A DNA stretch of 64,000 nucleotides from Anaeromicropila herbilytica (GTDB lineage: Bacteria; Bacillota; Clostridia; Lachnospirales; Lachnospiraceae). Below are positions 53,203 to 62,016 of the stretch, one piece after another. The notes under the pieces were generated by a model. The model was not told the DNA's origin, did no database searches, and saw nothing but the letters and a program-made list of their open reading frames with translations. A program made the position numbers and the translations under genes. Within the stretch, counting starts at the first letter, position 1. Each line of letters opens with the position of its first letter. Location of the stretch: assembly GCF_016591975.1 (NCBI RefSeq), contig NZ_AP024169.1:520001-584000 (forward strand), in the 5' to 3' direction.

Positions 53203-54918
53203 ATGAAAAAAATATTTAGTAATATAAAATTTGTAACAAAAATCTCGATGCTATCTGTAAATTACATTTTGTTTATTGCGTTAGTTGGTTTTATTGGGTT
53301 ACTTGCATTAAACAAAACAAATGATTCAATTAAAGAAATAAATGGTAAAAAAGTTCAGTCGATTTATGAATTAGAAAAAGCACAGAAAAGTATACATGAT
53401 ATAAGTACATCTATGATTACAATAGCCATAGCTCCTGATGATGAATCTAAAAGAGCATTAGAAAGTAAACTTGCTGTAAGTGAAAAAGAGCTTGATAAAT
53501 GCATGGATCAATATATAAAGCTAAACCCTAAAGTAAAGGAGGATGTAGACTACAAAGAGTTATATACTGTGTATCAGGAATTTCAGTCTATGAAATCAAC
53601 AATTATAAGTGGTAAGGATATGCAGCAATTAACTGTTTTGATTAAATCAAATATAACTGACAGGTTAACAAAAGTAAATGATAGCTTCAATAATTTAATT
53701 CAAAATCAAAAAGAACAAGTGGATTTGTTATATGATAAGAGCCAAAATGATTTTCATAGAATAATATTTATTTTTATTTGCCTTATTATTGTTGCATCTG
53801 CCATTGGTATAAGTTTTTCTGTGTTCACATATCAGGTTGTCGTTAGACCTATAAGGGAAGTTACCATTAAGCTAAATAATATTTCTCAAAATGGAGGAGA
53901 CTTAACAGATAGAATCAACATACATAGTAAGGATGAGATAGGTAAACTTGCTATAGCATTTGATTATACAATGGACAAACTGCAAGATATGGTGAGTGAT
54001 GTGAGGAGTTCATCAGAACAGGTTGCTATTTTTAGTCAACAACTCTCCCAAACAACAGAAGAGTCAAGCAATGCTTTAGATTTAATTGCCCAATCTATAC
54101 AGGGGATTACACAAGGAGCACAAACGAATGTGGAAATTGTAGAAATATCAAATCACGACTTGATCACGGTTAATGAACTAGCAAAAGAAACAGCAGAAGC
54201 AGTCCAAAAGACAAGTATCAGCAGTAACGCAGTTCACCAATTAGCTGAAAAAGGAACGGTAACACTGAATGATGTTTCATCCTCTATTGAAAAGATTTCT
54301 ATGTCTTCATCGGAAGTAGCTCGGGCTATTAAAGAATTAGATAACTCTTCATTACAAATAAGTGAAATTGTAACTTTGATTACTAATATTTCAGCACAAA
54401 CTAATTTACTAGCATTAAATGCTGCAATAGAAGCGGCCAGAGCTGGAGAATTTGGTAAAGGTTTTAGTGTGGTTGCAGAGGAGATAAGAGAACTTGCTGA
54501 CCAAAGTAATATGGCAGCAAATGAAATAGTAAAACTAATTCAAGAGAATAGGAAAAAAACTGATATGGCGGTATATTCTACAAATAATGTTGCTGTACTA
54601 ATTGAATCGGGAATAACTGATGTTAATATTGCCAAGGAAAATTTTGATAAGATATTAAATAGCATAAAAAGCATTGTAATTCAGATTAAAGAGATAGATA
54701 ATACAACACAACAGCAAGTACAGACCGTGTACGAAGTAAACCAGACATTATCTCAAATTACAAAAACAGCTGAAAAAATGGCGGCAGGTACTGAAGAAGT
54801 CAGTGGAAGTGTTGAAGAGCAGTATGCAACAATGCAAGAAATATCGTCTACTGCTTTTCAGATGTCAGAAATGTCAGATTCTCTATTAAAAACGGTTGAA
54901 GGATATATAGTTGAATAA
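53203..54918 (+). CDS. Methyl-accepting chemotaxis protein
   Basis: A 571-residue chemoreceptor. Membrane helices are at about residues 12-33 and 186-210, enclosing a four-helix-bundle ligand domain of about 150 residues. HAMP spans roughly 210-265. The cytoplasmic signalling domain has the conserved hairpin tip ISAQTNLLALNAAIEAARAG, followed by FSVVAEEIRELADQS. It lies 35 bases after the heptad-repeat gene on the same strand, so it may be part of that transcript. The ligand is unknown. Confidence 0.92.
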   Translation: MKKIFSNIKFVTKISMLSVNYILFIALVGFIGLLALNKTNDSIKEINGKKVQSIYELEKAQKSIHDISTSMITIAIAPDDESKRALESKLAVSEKELDKCMDQYIKLNPKVKEDVDYKELYTVYQEFQSMKSTIISGKDMQQLTVLIKSNITDRLTKVNDSFNNLIQNQKEQVDLLYDKSQNDFHRIIFIFICLIIVASAIGISFSVFTYQVVVRPIREVTIKLNNISQNGGDLTDRINIHSKDEIGKLAIAFDYTMDKLQDMVSDVRSSSEQVAIFSQQLSQTTEESSNALDLIAQSIQGITQGAQTNVEIVEISNHDLITVNELAKETAEAVQKTSISSNAVHQLAEKGTVTLNDVSSSIEKISMSSSEVARAIKELDNSSLQISEIVTLITNISAQTNLLALNAAIEAARAGEFGKGFSVVAEEIRELADQSNMAANEIVKLIQENRKKTDMAVYSTNNVAVLIESGITDVNIAKENFDKILNSIKSIVIQIKEIDNTTQQQVQTVYEVNQTLSQITKTAEKMAAGTEEVSGSVEEQYATMQEISSTAFQMSEMSDSLLKTVEGYIVE

Positions 54919-54970
54919 TACATAAAATCCAGTGATAGTGGTTTAATTATTATGTAAAAGATATGAATGC

Positions 54971-55015
54971 AAAGGTGATTGAGCTCTAAAATTACAAGGC
55001 TCCATCACCTTTTTT
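54971..55015. terminator. Terminator between the chemoreceptor and TetR gene
   Basis: AAAGGTGATtGAGC and GCTCcATCACCTTT pair and run into TTTTTT; it terminates the + strand transcript and lies at the end of the convergent TetR gene. Confidence 0.82.
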
Positions 55016-55038
55016 AGTTAGTAAAATAATAATAGGGA

Positions 55039-55617
55039 TTAATTAAATTCAAGTTCAGCTTTCGTAATAACTTGATTAATTGTTTCATAAAGTGTGAATG
55101 AAATATATTGAATCATCTTTTTTTGGCTTTCGTTTTCTTTATTTCTTATCCAATCTATTAGTAAAGATGCAAGTGCTTCCGTATAGAAATTGATAAGGAA
55201 ATCAAGGTAATCTCTCGGTATCTTTTTCCCTTCAGCTAATTGGTATACGGTATTCCCGATGATAGAAAAGAAATCTTCTTGAAAAAAGCGTTTAAGTTCA
55301 TCCCTTCCTAAAGCATCAAACACACAATTGCAGATATGTTTATTGTTTTCTAAATAATTAAGCATAAAGTTAATTGCATCCTGATAATCTACAATAAGAT
55401 CATACTGTTTAACAATTTCAATTGCTTCCTCCTTGAAGATCCATTGAAGTAAATCATATACGTTTTCAAAATGATAATAAAATGTTTTGCGGTTTACACC
55501 ACAATCCTCAATAATTTCTCTCACAGATATTTTCCCTAAAGGTTTTTGTTCTAGAATTTTTTTGAATGATTCGGCAAGAGCTTTTTTTGTCATTAAACTT
55601 GTAGTTACGTGCTGCAT
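55039..55617 (-). CDS. TetR-family regulator
   Basis: A 192-residue TetR-type regulator of the DhaS-like kind. The helix-turn-helix (about 15-60) reads KISVREIIEDCGVNRKTFYY, then HFENVYDLLQWIF. The C-terminal domain is helical and of no visible specificity. AGGAGGAACTTT precedes the ATG. It is convergent to the MMPL/heptad/MCP block, so it may regulate that block or the TIM-barrel gene. A promoter flanked by a 9-base inverted repeat lies upstream (55772-55817). Confidence 0.88.
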   Translation of the reverse strand: MQHVTTSLMTKKALAESFKKILEQKPLGKISVREIIEDCGVNRKTFYYHFENVYDLLQWIFKEEAIEIVKQYDLIVDYQDAINFMLNYLENNKHICNCVFDALGRDELKRFFQEDFFSIIGNTVYQLAEGKKIPRDYLDFLINFYTEALASLLIDWIRNKENESQKKMIQYISFTLYETINQVITKAELEFN

Positions 55618-55771
55618 AAAGTTCCTCCTAAATATATTTTAAGATTCTGCGCCAATTAACATAAAACTTTCTATATGTATAGCAGCTTCCTTAGGATTTT
55701 GTATTGTTGGTGCTAATAAGCAATGTTTAACGTTAAAATAAATTTGATATTGAACAATCTCTTTAATTGAT

Positions 55772-55817
55772 AAAATACACATATGTTTTAAAATAGTCAA
55801 GTGTTTTATTAAAACAT
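55772..55817 (-). promoter_or_regulatory. Promoter and operator of the TetR gene
   Basis: On the minus strand TTGACT (55800-55795) and TATTTT (55777-55772) are 17 bases apart. A perfect inverted repeat, ATGTTTTAA (55783-55791) and TTAAAACAT (55809-55817), brackets the -35 region. This is well placed for autorepression. A leader of about 150 bases follows before the TetR start. Confidence 0.55.
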
Positions 55818-55855
55818 AAAAAGAGTTCACATGTCATATTAATGTGGACTCTTTT
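55818..55855. terminator. Bidirectional terminator at the end of the TIM-barrel gene
   Basis: AAAAGAGTTCACAT and ATGTGGACTCTTTT pair around GTCATATTA, with an A-tract on one side. Confidence 0.8.
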
Positions 55856-55880
55856 CATATAAGCATCATTCTTTATTATT

Positions 55881-56912
55881 CTATTTCCCACCAAAATGCT
55901 CAAGCATATACTTTGCACTAACTTCAAGACTCTTAATTGGATCATGATCTACCCAATTTTGATGAGTTTCTAATACGACACCTTCTACACCGTTTTTTAT
56001 TGCGATTGCTGAGAGTGTATCCAGATCCATATTTCCATTTCCTAATTCTGTAGCATTTTCTTTTAGTATAGGTGTCATATAAGGACCTGATTTGGTGCAA
56101 CCACGATCATTAATATGCCATAATTTCATCCTGCTTCCCAGTTGTTCCATCAAAGCGAAAACATTAGCACCTCCATCGGCCATCCAGTAACTATCAAATT
56201 CGAAGTTGACGTATTGAGGATCGGTTTCTTCAATGATAACTTGGTAAGCTGTTTTATCAGGGGTTACCTTTTGTAGCTCACAATTATGATTATGATACAA
56301 AAGACGGATTCCTTGTTCTGAAAGAGCTTTTCCAGCCTTATTAAGACGCTTTGCAAGTTTTTCTACGTCCTTTAGACTACTATAATCAAATCGGTACATA
56401 CCAGTAATAACTACAGTATCTGTCCCGAACTTTTTCGCTTCATCAGCGATAGCTTTCGCATCATTTTCAATGCTTCCAAGATCACTATGTAGACTGATGA
56501 CTTTTAGACCACTTTCTTTGATTAGCTTTGGCCAATTAAGCTTGCCACCATTACCAATTGGCATTCCAGAGAACTTTGTCATAAGTTTTATCATAATAGA
56601 GGACTTGTGGATCATAAAATCATTTAACTCAATAGCCTCATAACCTGCATTTTTGATATCTAGTAATGTCTGTAAAGCATTGTCATAATTGTTACACATG
56701 GATCCGATCATAATCTGCTGAACTGCAGTTGTAATGTGTTTCGAATTGCTATCCTCATTGTGGATTACTACATTATTTTGCTCTGTTTTGTGTGATTTCA
56801 AGATGGAATTAATGCGCACACTTTCTTTGATATGGTAACCAATTATAAATATTATCAGGGTTATAATGCATACAATTAATATTTTTATTATTTTCTTCAT
56901 TCTCTTTTTCAA
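55881..56912 (-). CDS. Membrane-anchored sugar-phosphate isomerase/epimerase-like protein
   Basis: A 343-residue protein. An N-terminal membrane helix (about residues 7-26) anchors an AP-endonuclease-2-like TIM barrel. The barrel motifs are GYEAIELNDFMI, KVISLHSDLGSIENDAKAIA, RLLYHNHNCEL, FEFDSYWMADGG, LWHINDRG and VVLETHQNW. Metal ligands His/Asp/Glu fit this family. It is unusual for such a protein to be membrane-tethered, presumably outside. I start at TTG 56912, seven bases after GGGAG; the ATG at 56930 overlaps that site. It is divergent to the TetR gene at 57025. Confidence 0.82.
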   Translation of the reverse strand: MKKRMKKIIKILIVCIITLIIFIIGYHIKESVRINSILKSHKTEQNNVVIHNEDSNSKHITTAVQQIMIGSMCNNYDNALQTLLDIKNAGYEAIELNDFMIHKSSIMIKLMTKFSGMPIGNGGKLNWPKLIKESGLKVISLHSDLGSIENDAKAIADEAKKFGTDTVVITGMYRFDYSSLKDVEKLAKRLNKAGKALSEQGIRLLYHNHNCELQKVTPDKTAYQVIIEETDPQYVNFEFDSYWMADGGANVFALMEQLGSRMKLWHINDRGCTKSGPYMTPILKENATELGNGNMDLDTLSAIAIKNGVEGVVLETHQNWVDHDPIKSLEVSAKYMLEHFGGK

Positions 56913-56968
56913 TTTAGTGACTCCCTTCATTGACTATTTTCATCAGTACTTTATAATAATATCAACAA

Positions 56969-56990
56969 CTGTCTATTTTGCAACCGACAG
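56969..56990. promoter_or_regulatory. Operator candidate in the divergent TIM-barrel/TetR region
   Basis: CTGTC (56969-56973) and GACAG (56986-56990) form an inverted repeat around 12 bases in the 112-base divergent promoter region. This position suits TetR control of both genes. Confidence 0.4.
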
Positions 56991-57024
56991 ATGTTTTCAA
57001 AATGTCGAATTCAAGGGAGACGCT

Positions 57025-57582
57025 ATGTCAGATAAAAATATCAATCAGAGGATTATGTTAACGAAACGTTTGGTCTGTGAGGCTTTGTTAGAAATGTTAA
57101 GGACACGTAATATTAATAAAATATCCATCAAAGAATTATGCAAGATTGCAGGAATCAATCGTAGTACATTCTATAATCACTATGGCAGTCAATATGATGT
57201 ATTGAATGAAATAGCAGAAGAGTACATAAAAAGCACTTCATATACTATTATAAATGATATGGCAGCAGGTAGACATATTGATGAATGCCTTACTAAGGTT
57301 CTACAATATATGAAAGACAATCTGGAATTTGCAAAACTTGTGTTAGATCAAGGAAATTATGACTTAATCAGCCATATCAGAATCTCACTGCCACAGTTTA
57401 ATCAGATGGTCATTCGGAATCTGCCAGAAGATCTTGATATGGATAAAAAGGAGGCAATCGCTTCATATGTTCAGTATGGAACTGTAAGACTACTGAAAGA
57501 ATGGATTGATTCCGATTGCTTGAAGTCACCCGAAGAAGAGGCAAAATTAATATTATATATTGCTGGAAGAACGATTAGTTAA
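57025..57582 (+). CDS. TetR-family regulator
   Basis: A 185-residue DhaS-like TetR-type regulator. The helix-turn-helix reads KISIKELCKIAGINRSTFYN then HYGSQYDVLNEIA. The frame extends upstream to 56866, but that part would read through the divergent promoter. The ATG at 57025 follows AAGGGAGACGCT and fits the family start. It is divergent from the TIM-barrel gene, which it probably controls, with the inverted repeat at 56969-56990 as a candidate site. Confidence 0.88.
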   Translation: MSDKNINQRIMLTKRLVCEALLEMLRTRNINKISIKELCKIAGINRSTFYNHYGSQYDVLNEIAEEYIKSTSYTIINDMAAGRHIDECLTKVLQYMKDNLEFAKLVLDQGNYDLISHIRISLPQFNQMVIRNLPEDLDMDKKEAIASYVQYGTVRLLKEWIDSDCLKSPEEEAKLILYIAGRTIS

Positions 57583-57667
57583 GAAAGGTATTTATCAATT
57601 GGACCATTGACTTTAAAGATTCTTTGGGTTATCATCAAAGAATAACGGAGGGTACATACGCGTGCTG

Positions 57668-57710
57668 GACAAGTTATCAACATTGTTGGTTGATAACTTG
57701 TCTTTTTTTT
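57668..57710 (+). terminator. Terminator after the TetR gene
   Basis: GACAAGTTATCAAC and GTTGATAACTTGTC form a perfect 14-base stem followed by eight T residues. Confidence 0.93.
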
Positions 57711-57783
57711 GTTATGAGGTAAACGTATCGTATCTATCAAGGAATATCATTTTCTATAATACAATTAACAAGGAGATAATTAT

Positions 57784-59016
57784 ATGAAAGTTAATAATAA
57801 GCAATCAACAAATTTACGAATGCCACAAAAGCATTTGGGACCAAAAGGGTTAATTCTATTCATTTCTTTAATGGGAATGTTTATACCACTGTCAATTGAT
57901 TTATATTTACCTGCAATGCCAACAATGGCAACTTATTTTAATACTACATATTCAATGGTGAATCTAACTTTAATTGCGTTCTATCTCTTTTTTGCTATCG
58001 GTATCATTATCTTTGGACCTCTTAGTGATAAATATGGTAGAAAACCTATTCTTATTGTATGTTTGATGTTGTACACAGTCGGGAGTTTTGTGTGTGCACT
58101 ATCAGGGTCAATATATCAACTAATTCTATATCGAATCGTTCAGTCATTAGGTGCTGGAGGTGTTATGGCTATTTCAACTGCTTTGGTAAAAGACTGTTTT
58201 TCGGATAAATTAAAAAGTAAAGTCCTAGCTATCGTTCAAGCTATGGGTGTAATCGCACCAATGATAGCGCCAATTGTAGGGGCAGCTATTTTACGTATGG
58301 CAGAATGGAGGGAAACTTTTTTCGTCCTTGCTTTGATAGGGCTACTGACATTAGTAGTGGCACTTATGTTTCAGGAAACTTTGTCGCAGTCAGAGAGGTA
58401 TAACGGAAGTTTAGCAGGTGCATTAATGCGTTTAGTAGTAGTAGGAAAGAATGTAGGATTCAGCAGCTTTTTATTTGTTGCGGCAATGCTGGCAGCGCCT
58501 TATATGGCGTATGTAACAGTGTCTTCCTATATATATCAAAACTACTTTGCCTTAAACGTTCAGACATACAGTTATTATTTCGCGATTAACTCAGCTTTAG
58601 CTATTCTTGGGCCGATTATATATATTCGCTCTATAGGAAAGTTACGCGCCCGCACATTTACGTGGTGTTGCTTTGGTGTAGCGTTAGCTAGTGGATTTTG
58701 TGTACTTTTCATTGGTAACCATGCACCTTTGGTATTCTTAATTTCATATCTTCCATTTACTTTAGTTGAAGGAGCAGTTCGCCCTTTTAGTACGAACATC
58801 TTGTTGGATCAGCAAAGTGAAGACATTGGCTCTGCTTCTTCGTTAATTAATGCAGTACATACCATTTTAGGTAGCATAGGAATGGCATTAGGTTCTTTAG
58901 CATGGAGCAATATGATACATGGCTTGGGAATCATTATGATATCCACTACGGTAATTGCTATTTTGGTTTGGATTATCCTGTTATGCGGTAAAGTGAAGAT
59001 AAAAGGACTGATTTAG
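57784..59016 (+). CDS. MFS multidrug efflux transporter, Bcr/CflA type
   Basis: A 410-residue major facilitator with 12 predicted helices. The start FISLMGMFIPLSIDLYLPAM is the Bcr/CflA signature, and the loop 2-3 motif is FGPLSDKYGRKPIL. MFQETL after helix 6 also fits the subfamily. It is a proton-driven drug exporter in relatives (bicyclomycin, chloramphenicol); the natural substrate is unknown. CAAGGAGATAATTAT precedes the ATG. It has its own upstream terminator, so it is a separate unit. Confidence 0.9.
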   Translation: MKVNNKQSTNLRMPQKHLGPKGLILFISLMGMFIPLSIDLYLPAMPTMATYFNTTYSMVNLTLIAFYLFFAIGIIIFGPLSDKYGRKPILIVCLMLYTVGSFVCALSGSIYQLILYRIVQSLGAGGVMAISTALVKDCFSDKLKSKVLAIVQAMGVIAPMIAPIVGAAILRMAEWRETFFVLALIGLLTLVVALMFQETLSQSERYNGSLAGALMRLVVVGKNVGFSSFLFVAAMLAAPYMAYVTVSSYIYQNYFALNVQTYSYYFAINSALAILGPIIYIRSIGKLRARTFTWCCFGVALASGFCVLFIGNHAPLVFLISYLPFTLVEGAVRPFSTNILLDQQSEDIGSASSLINAVHTILGSIGMALGSLAWSNMIHGLGIIMISTTVIAILVWIILLCGKVKIKGLI

Positions 59017-59065
59017 CTGATCTGTAAAAATAGATTATCTATTTATTTAATAAAAAAATTTAAGG

Positions 59066-59094
59066 TTGAAAAACTAGGAAATTAATGTTATATT
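59066..59094 (+). promoter_or_regulatory. Promoter of the RsgA-like operon
   Basis: TTGAAA and TATATT with 17 bases between them. Transcription from about 59101 gives a leader of about 440 bases before the RsgA-like gene. Confidence 0.5.
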
Positions 59095-59140
59095 TTAAAT
59101 ATAAATTCCGTATAATGGAAGACGAAAGGAGATGTTCTAG

Positions 59141-59173
59141 ATGGCAGAAATAGTTGAGGTGGCTGTTTCTTAA
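59141..59173 (+). CDS. Leader peptide, 10 residues
   Basis: ATG with a good ribosome binding site (AAAGGAG at 59125-59131) encodes MAEIVEVAVS and a stop. It is followed by paired segments and a terminator (59313-59366), which is the arrangement of translation-coupled attenuators. The peptide itself is probably only regulatory. Confidence 0.5.
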   Translation: MAEIVEVAVS

Positions 59174-59312
59174 ATTGAATAGAGCAGTGGCAGTGGTAAT
59201 GTTTGATGGTAGTATGATGCCTCGGCAAAGCTATGCCATTATTAAGTAACCTATCGTTGATTCTATAGCTTTTGGTTGAAGCACACTTTTTGGTGTGTTT
59301 GCTTTGTGTGTA

Positions 59313-59366
59313 AAAATAACCGCAGTTGTAGCCCTTAACAGAGGTGCTATCTGCGGTATTTTTATG
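59313..59366 (+). terminator. Attenuator terminator in the RsgA-like leader
   Basis: AAAATAaCCGCAG and CTGCGGTATTTTT, with inner GTAGC/GTGCTA-type pairing, form a strong hairpin ending in TTTTT, upstream of the coding genes and after a leader ORF. A smaller hairpin, CACAC/GTGTG, lies just before it. Together these can act as attenuator elements. Confidence 0.6.
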
Positions 59367-59490
59367 CCCTTTTTTAAGAGACAGAGTGAAAGAAAGAAGA
59401 TTTCACATGTTGTAATTAGGCTTGCGAGTAAGTTGCAGGCACGGACGTTAGTGTAATATGGTTGATGAAATAATAGAAGGGAGATTGATA

Positions 59491-59556
59491 ATGAGCAACG
59501 ATAATCAAATTAAAAGACAGAATTTTATGGAGGTAGTACATGGTAGATTTAACTAA
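59491..59556 (+). CDS. Small overlapping ORF, 21 residues
   Basis: ATG after AGAAGGGAGATTGATA encodes MSNDNQIKRQNFMEVVHGRF and an Asn, then a stop. It overlaps the RsgA-like start by 17 bases in another frame, so its translation may couple to that gene. It could be a second regulatory ORF or the truncated start of a lost gene. Confidence 0.35.
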   Translation: MSNDNQIKRQNFMEVVHGRFN

Positions 59557-60610
59557 TTATGGTTTAACACCAGATTTGATCCAACAAAATAGTATAGGAA
59601 TTCCAGCAAGGATTACAGCTGTTCATAAAGAAAGGTATGCGCTCATTTGTGAGCAGGGAGAAATCTATGGACAGTTAAAATCCAGTGTATATTATACAGA
59701 CTCGGCACAAGATTTTCCAACGACTGGAGATTTTGTGATGATAAAATATAACCCTGATGGTGATAGTCAGATTATTCAAACACTTCATCGGAGAACAAAA
59801 TTTTCTAGGAGTGATTATTCAGGGCATGCAGTGGGATATGTAAAGACTGTGAGGGAACAGGTAGTAGCAGCAAATTTTGATTATGTATTTGTTATGCAGT
59901 CACTGAACCATGACTTAAATGTGAGGAGATTGGAACGTTATCTGGCATTGGCATGGCAGTCAGGGGCGATGCCAGTTGTGTTACTGACGAAAGCAGATCT
60001 TGCAGAAGATTATGAAGAGCTGCTAAAGAAGATTGAAAAAGTAGCAGCAGGAGTTAAAGTTCACTCAATCAGTGCAAAGACAGGATATGGACTGGAAGGT
60101 TTATCTAACTATTTGCTACCAGGCAAAACGATTGTCTTTCTTGGATCCTCAGGTGTGGGAAAGTCAAGTCTTGTTAATGCGTTGGCTGGTAGTGAGGTTA
60201 TGCAAGTCAGTAATATTCGTGAAGAAGATAGTCGCGGACGTCATACCACGACTCATCGCCAGCTATTAATGCTTCCAAACGGCACAATTGTAATAGATAC
60301 ACCTGGTATGCGTGAGTTGGGTATGTGGGAGGTATCCGATGGGATTGGTGAAGTTTTTGCGGATGTCGAGATATATATAGGAAATTGTAAGTTTTCTGAT
60401 TGCAAACATGAAACAGAGCCTGGTTGTGCTGTGAAATCTGCAATAGAAAGTGGTGAACTATCCTTAGAGCGTTGGGAAAGCTACTTGAAAATGAAACAGG
60501 AAGCAAAATTTACGGCTGAAAGAAGTTTTTTTCTGCGTGATAAGGATGCACGAAATAAAAAGAATGTGATACAAAATAGACAAAAGAAAAGCAATGAAAG
60601 GAAACATTAA
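59540..60610 (+). CDS. rsgA: Ribosome small-subunit-dependent GTPase, RsgA-like
   Basis: A 356-residue circularly permuted GTPase. The OB-fold (residues 20-95) precedes G4 (LLTKADL), G1 (FLGSSGVGKSSLVNAL) and G3 (DTPGMRELGMW). The C-terminal zinc site is CKFSDCKHETEPGCAV. RsgA proteins act in 30S maturation. Here the gene carries an attenuator leader and a kinase-like partner, unlike the housekeeping gene, so this may be a second, inducible copy (inference). GGAGG lies six bases before the ATG. The basic tail (KKNVIQNRQKKSNERKH) suits RNA binding. Confidence 0.88.
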   Translation: MVDLTNYGLTPDLIQQNSIGIPARITAVHKERYALICEQGEIYGQLKSSVYYTDSAQDFPTTGDFVMIKYNPDGDSQIIQTLHRRTKFSRSDYSGHAVGYVKTVREQVVAANFDYVFVMQSLNHDLNVRRLERYLALAWQSGAMPVVLLTKADLAEDYEELLKKIEKVAAGVKVHSISAKTGYGLEGLSNYLLPGKTIVFLGSSGVGKSSLVNALAGSEVMQVSNIREEDSRGRHTTTHRQLLMLPNGTIVIDTPGMRELGMWEVSDGIGEVFADVEIYIGNCKFSDCKHETEPGCAVKSAIESGELSLERWESYLKMKQEAKFTAERSFFLRDKDARNKKNVIQNRQKKSNERKH

Positions 60611-60612
60611 AT

Positions 60613-61641
60613 ATGAGAATAAGTGAAAGTAGTATATCGGAAACCTTAATTAAGGTATTAGGAAAAGCTCTGAGTGAAGAAATTATAGAAGTAAGTTATG
60701 AAATGGAACAGCTAAAAGGTGGAACTGTAGGAGCGGTAAAGTTGGTATATGGAGTAGCAATAACCAAAGAGAGGAAGGAATTACCTTACAAGGTTGTCTA
60801 TAAGAGACAAAAGAGATGGGAACGTTTTGCAGATCCTGATTCATGGCGAAGAGAGTATGATCTTTACGCTGCTAATCTGGATACGGTGTTTTCTGACTTA
60901 TTTCGTTGGCCAAAATGCTATTATGCGGAATTATTAGAAGATGAAACACAACTATGGATGGAATATATTGAGGGGATATCGGGTCAGATGCTAACTAGTG
61001 CAATGTATGAGCAGGTAGCTGAGGAATTAGGACGATTTCAAGGTAGGATGTATGCACAAAGGCCTGAGGAACTGTATTCACTCAAAAATCTCAGTAGTAA
61101 GGAATATAGTAAAAAAAACTATGTACATTATCGTTCATGGTATGAGGTGTATGATTATATCCGTGCAGAGAACTGTGAAATACCTAAGCATCTATGTGAC
61201 ATGCTTATTGAACTGGATGAACACTCAGATCAGATATGGGAGTGCATTGAGCGATTACCAGTAGTACTATGTCACAAAGATTTTTGGGTGGAAAATATAT
61301 TTTATACCGAACAGAAAATTATGCTGATAGATTGGGATACCAGTGGCTGGGGATATTTGGGCGAAGACATTGCTAGCCTAATCGCAGATGAATCAGATGT
61401 TGCACATATGGTTGAAAATTACGGGAAATGTGTAAGTGCTTATTGTAGAGGTTTTTCAAAATATGTAGACATAGCAAACATAAAATCTCTTTATATCAAG
61501 GAGATGATCCTTTTTATATTTGGATATAGGTTGGTTGAGAAAGTTAAATTTGCCGAAACGGCTGAGGAGAAGACTATTCAGATTGATATTCTTCAAAAAA
61601 TTCATGATATGGACGATAAAAATATAACGATTAATTTATAA
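60613..61641 (+). CDS. Aminoglycoside phosphotransferase-like kinase
   Basis: A 342-residue protein with the APH/choline-kinase fold. The catalytic loop is HKDFWVENI (HxDxxxxN, about residue 221), and IMLIDWDTSGWG holds the metal-binding Asp. The N-lobe (AVKLVYGV...YKVVYKRQKRWERFA) carries a candidate ATP-binding Lys. It follows the RsgA-like gene by two bases and shares its attenuator leader. The substrate could be a drug or a small metabolite; a resistance function is inferred only from fold and leader type. Confidence 0.8.
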   Translation: MRISESSISETLIKVLGKALSEEIIEVSYEMEQLKGGTVGAVKLVYGVAITKERKELPYKVVYKRQKRWERFADPDSWRREYDLYAANLDTVFSDLFRWPKCYYAELLEDETQLWMEYIEGISGQMLTSAMYEQVAEELGRFQGRMYAQRPEELYSLKNLSSKEYSKKNYVHYRSWYEVYDYIRAENCEIPKHLCDMLIELDEHSDQIWECIERLPVVLCHKDFWVENIFYTEQKIMLIDWDTSGWGYLGEDIASLIADESDVAHMVENYGKCVSAYCRGFSKYVDIANIKSLYIKEMILFIFGYRLVEKVKFAETAEEKTIQIDILQKIHDMDDKNITINL

Positions 61642-61751
61642 TTTTAGATATTAGTATTATGAATGAAGAGATAGTAAAATTGACTGTAATCTATCTTCAA
61701 AATAAGACAAGAGATATGAAATGTTAGAATAAATTCTTATATCTAGAAAAA

Positions 61752-61796
61752 GAAACACAGCTGTTTTGATTGTCACATCAAAACAGCTGTGTTTCT
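61752..61796 (+). terminator. Terminator of the RsgA-like operon
   Basis: AAACACAGCTGTTTTGAT and ATCAAAACAGCTGTGTTT form a perfect 18-base stem around TGTCAC, followed by TCTAT. Confidence 0.92.
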
Positions 61797-61827
61797 ATAT
61801 TTTAGCCACAAGACATCATATATCATT

Positions 61828-61890
61828 TTGAATCAAGTCATATCGTCACGAAGTGCGTCAATAATATTTTCTCTTTTATCTTACTAATAG
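61828..61890 (-). pseudogene. Fragment of an FtsX permease 3' end (repeat of 63121-63184)
   Basis: Over about 63 bases this matches the 3' end of the partial permease gene at the window edge with only a few differences. The match includes the shared stretch encoding ENIIDALRDDMT and the stop. One base is missing in the A-rich run, so the frame is broken. The two copies are direct repeats flanking the gene at 62017-62853. Confidence 0.78.
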
Positions 61891-62016
61891 AATTCAATGG
61901 AAATAGGATTGTATAAAAATTTATATAATTTTAAAACTTTTTACGCCTGTGTGGTGTCTAATAAGATAGAGATACAAAAAATAAAACACAAGGTTTAACC
62001 TTAGGAGGAAATATTT

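Larger units (their letters stand above)
61642..62016. other. Intergenic region before the DUF4163-like gene
   Basis: This 375-base gap holds a strong terminator (61752-61796) and a short broken piece of an FtsX permease gene (61828-61890). The remainder is AT-rich leader without structure that I can see. Confidence 0.5.

Noticed and set aside
59017..59539. A T-box riboswitch before the RsgA-like gene
   Set aside because: No T-box sequence or specifier loop is visible, and the downstream genes are not tRNA- or amino-acid-related; the leader ORF plus terminator fits better.
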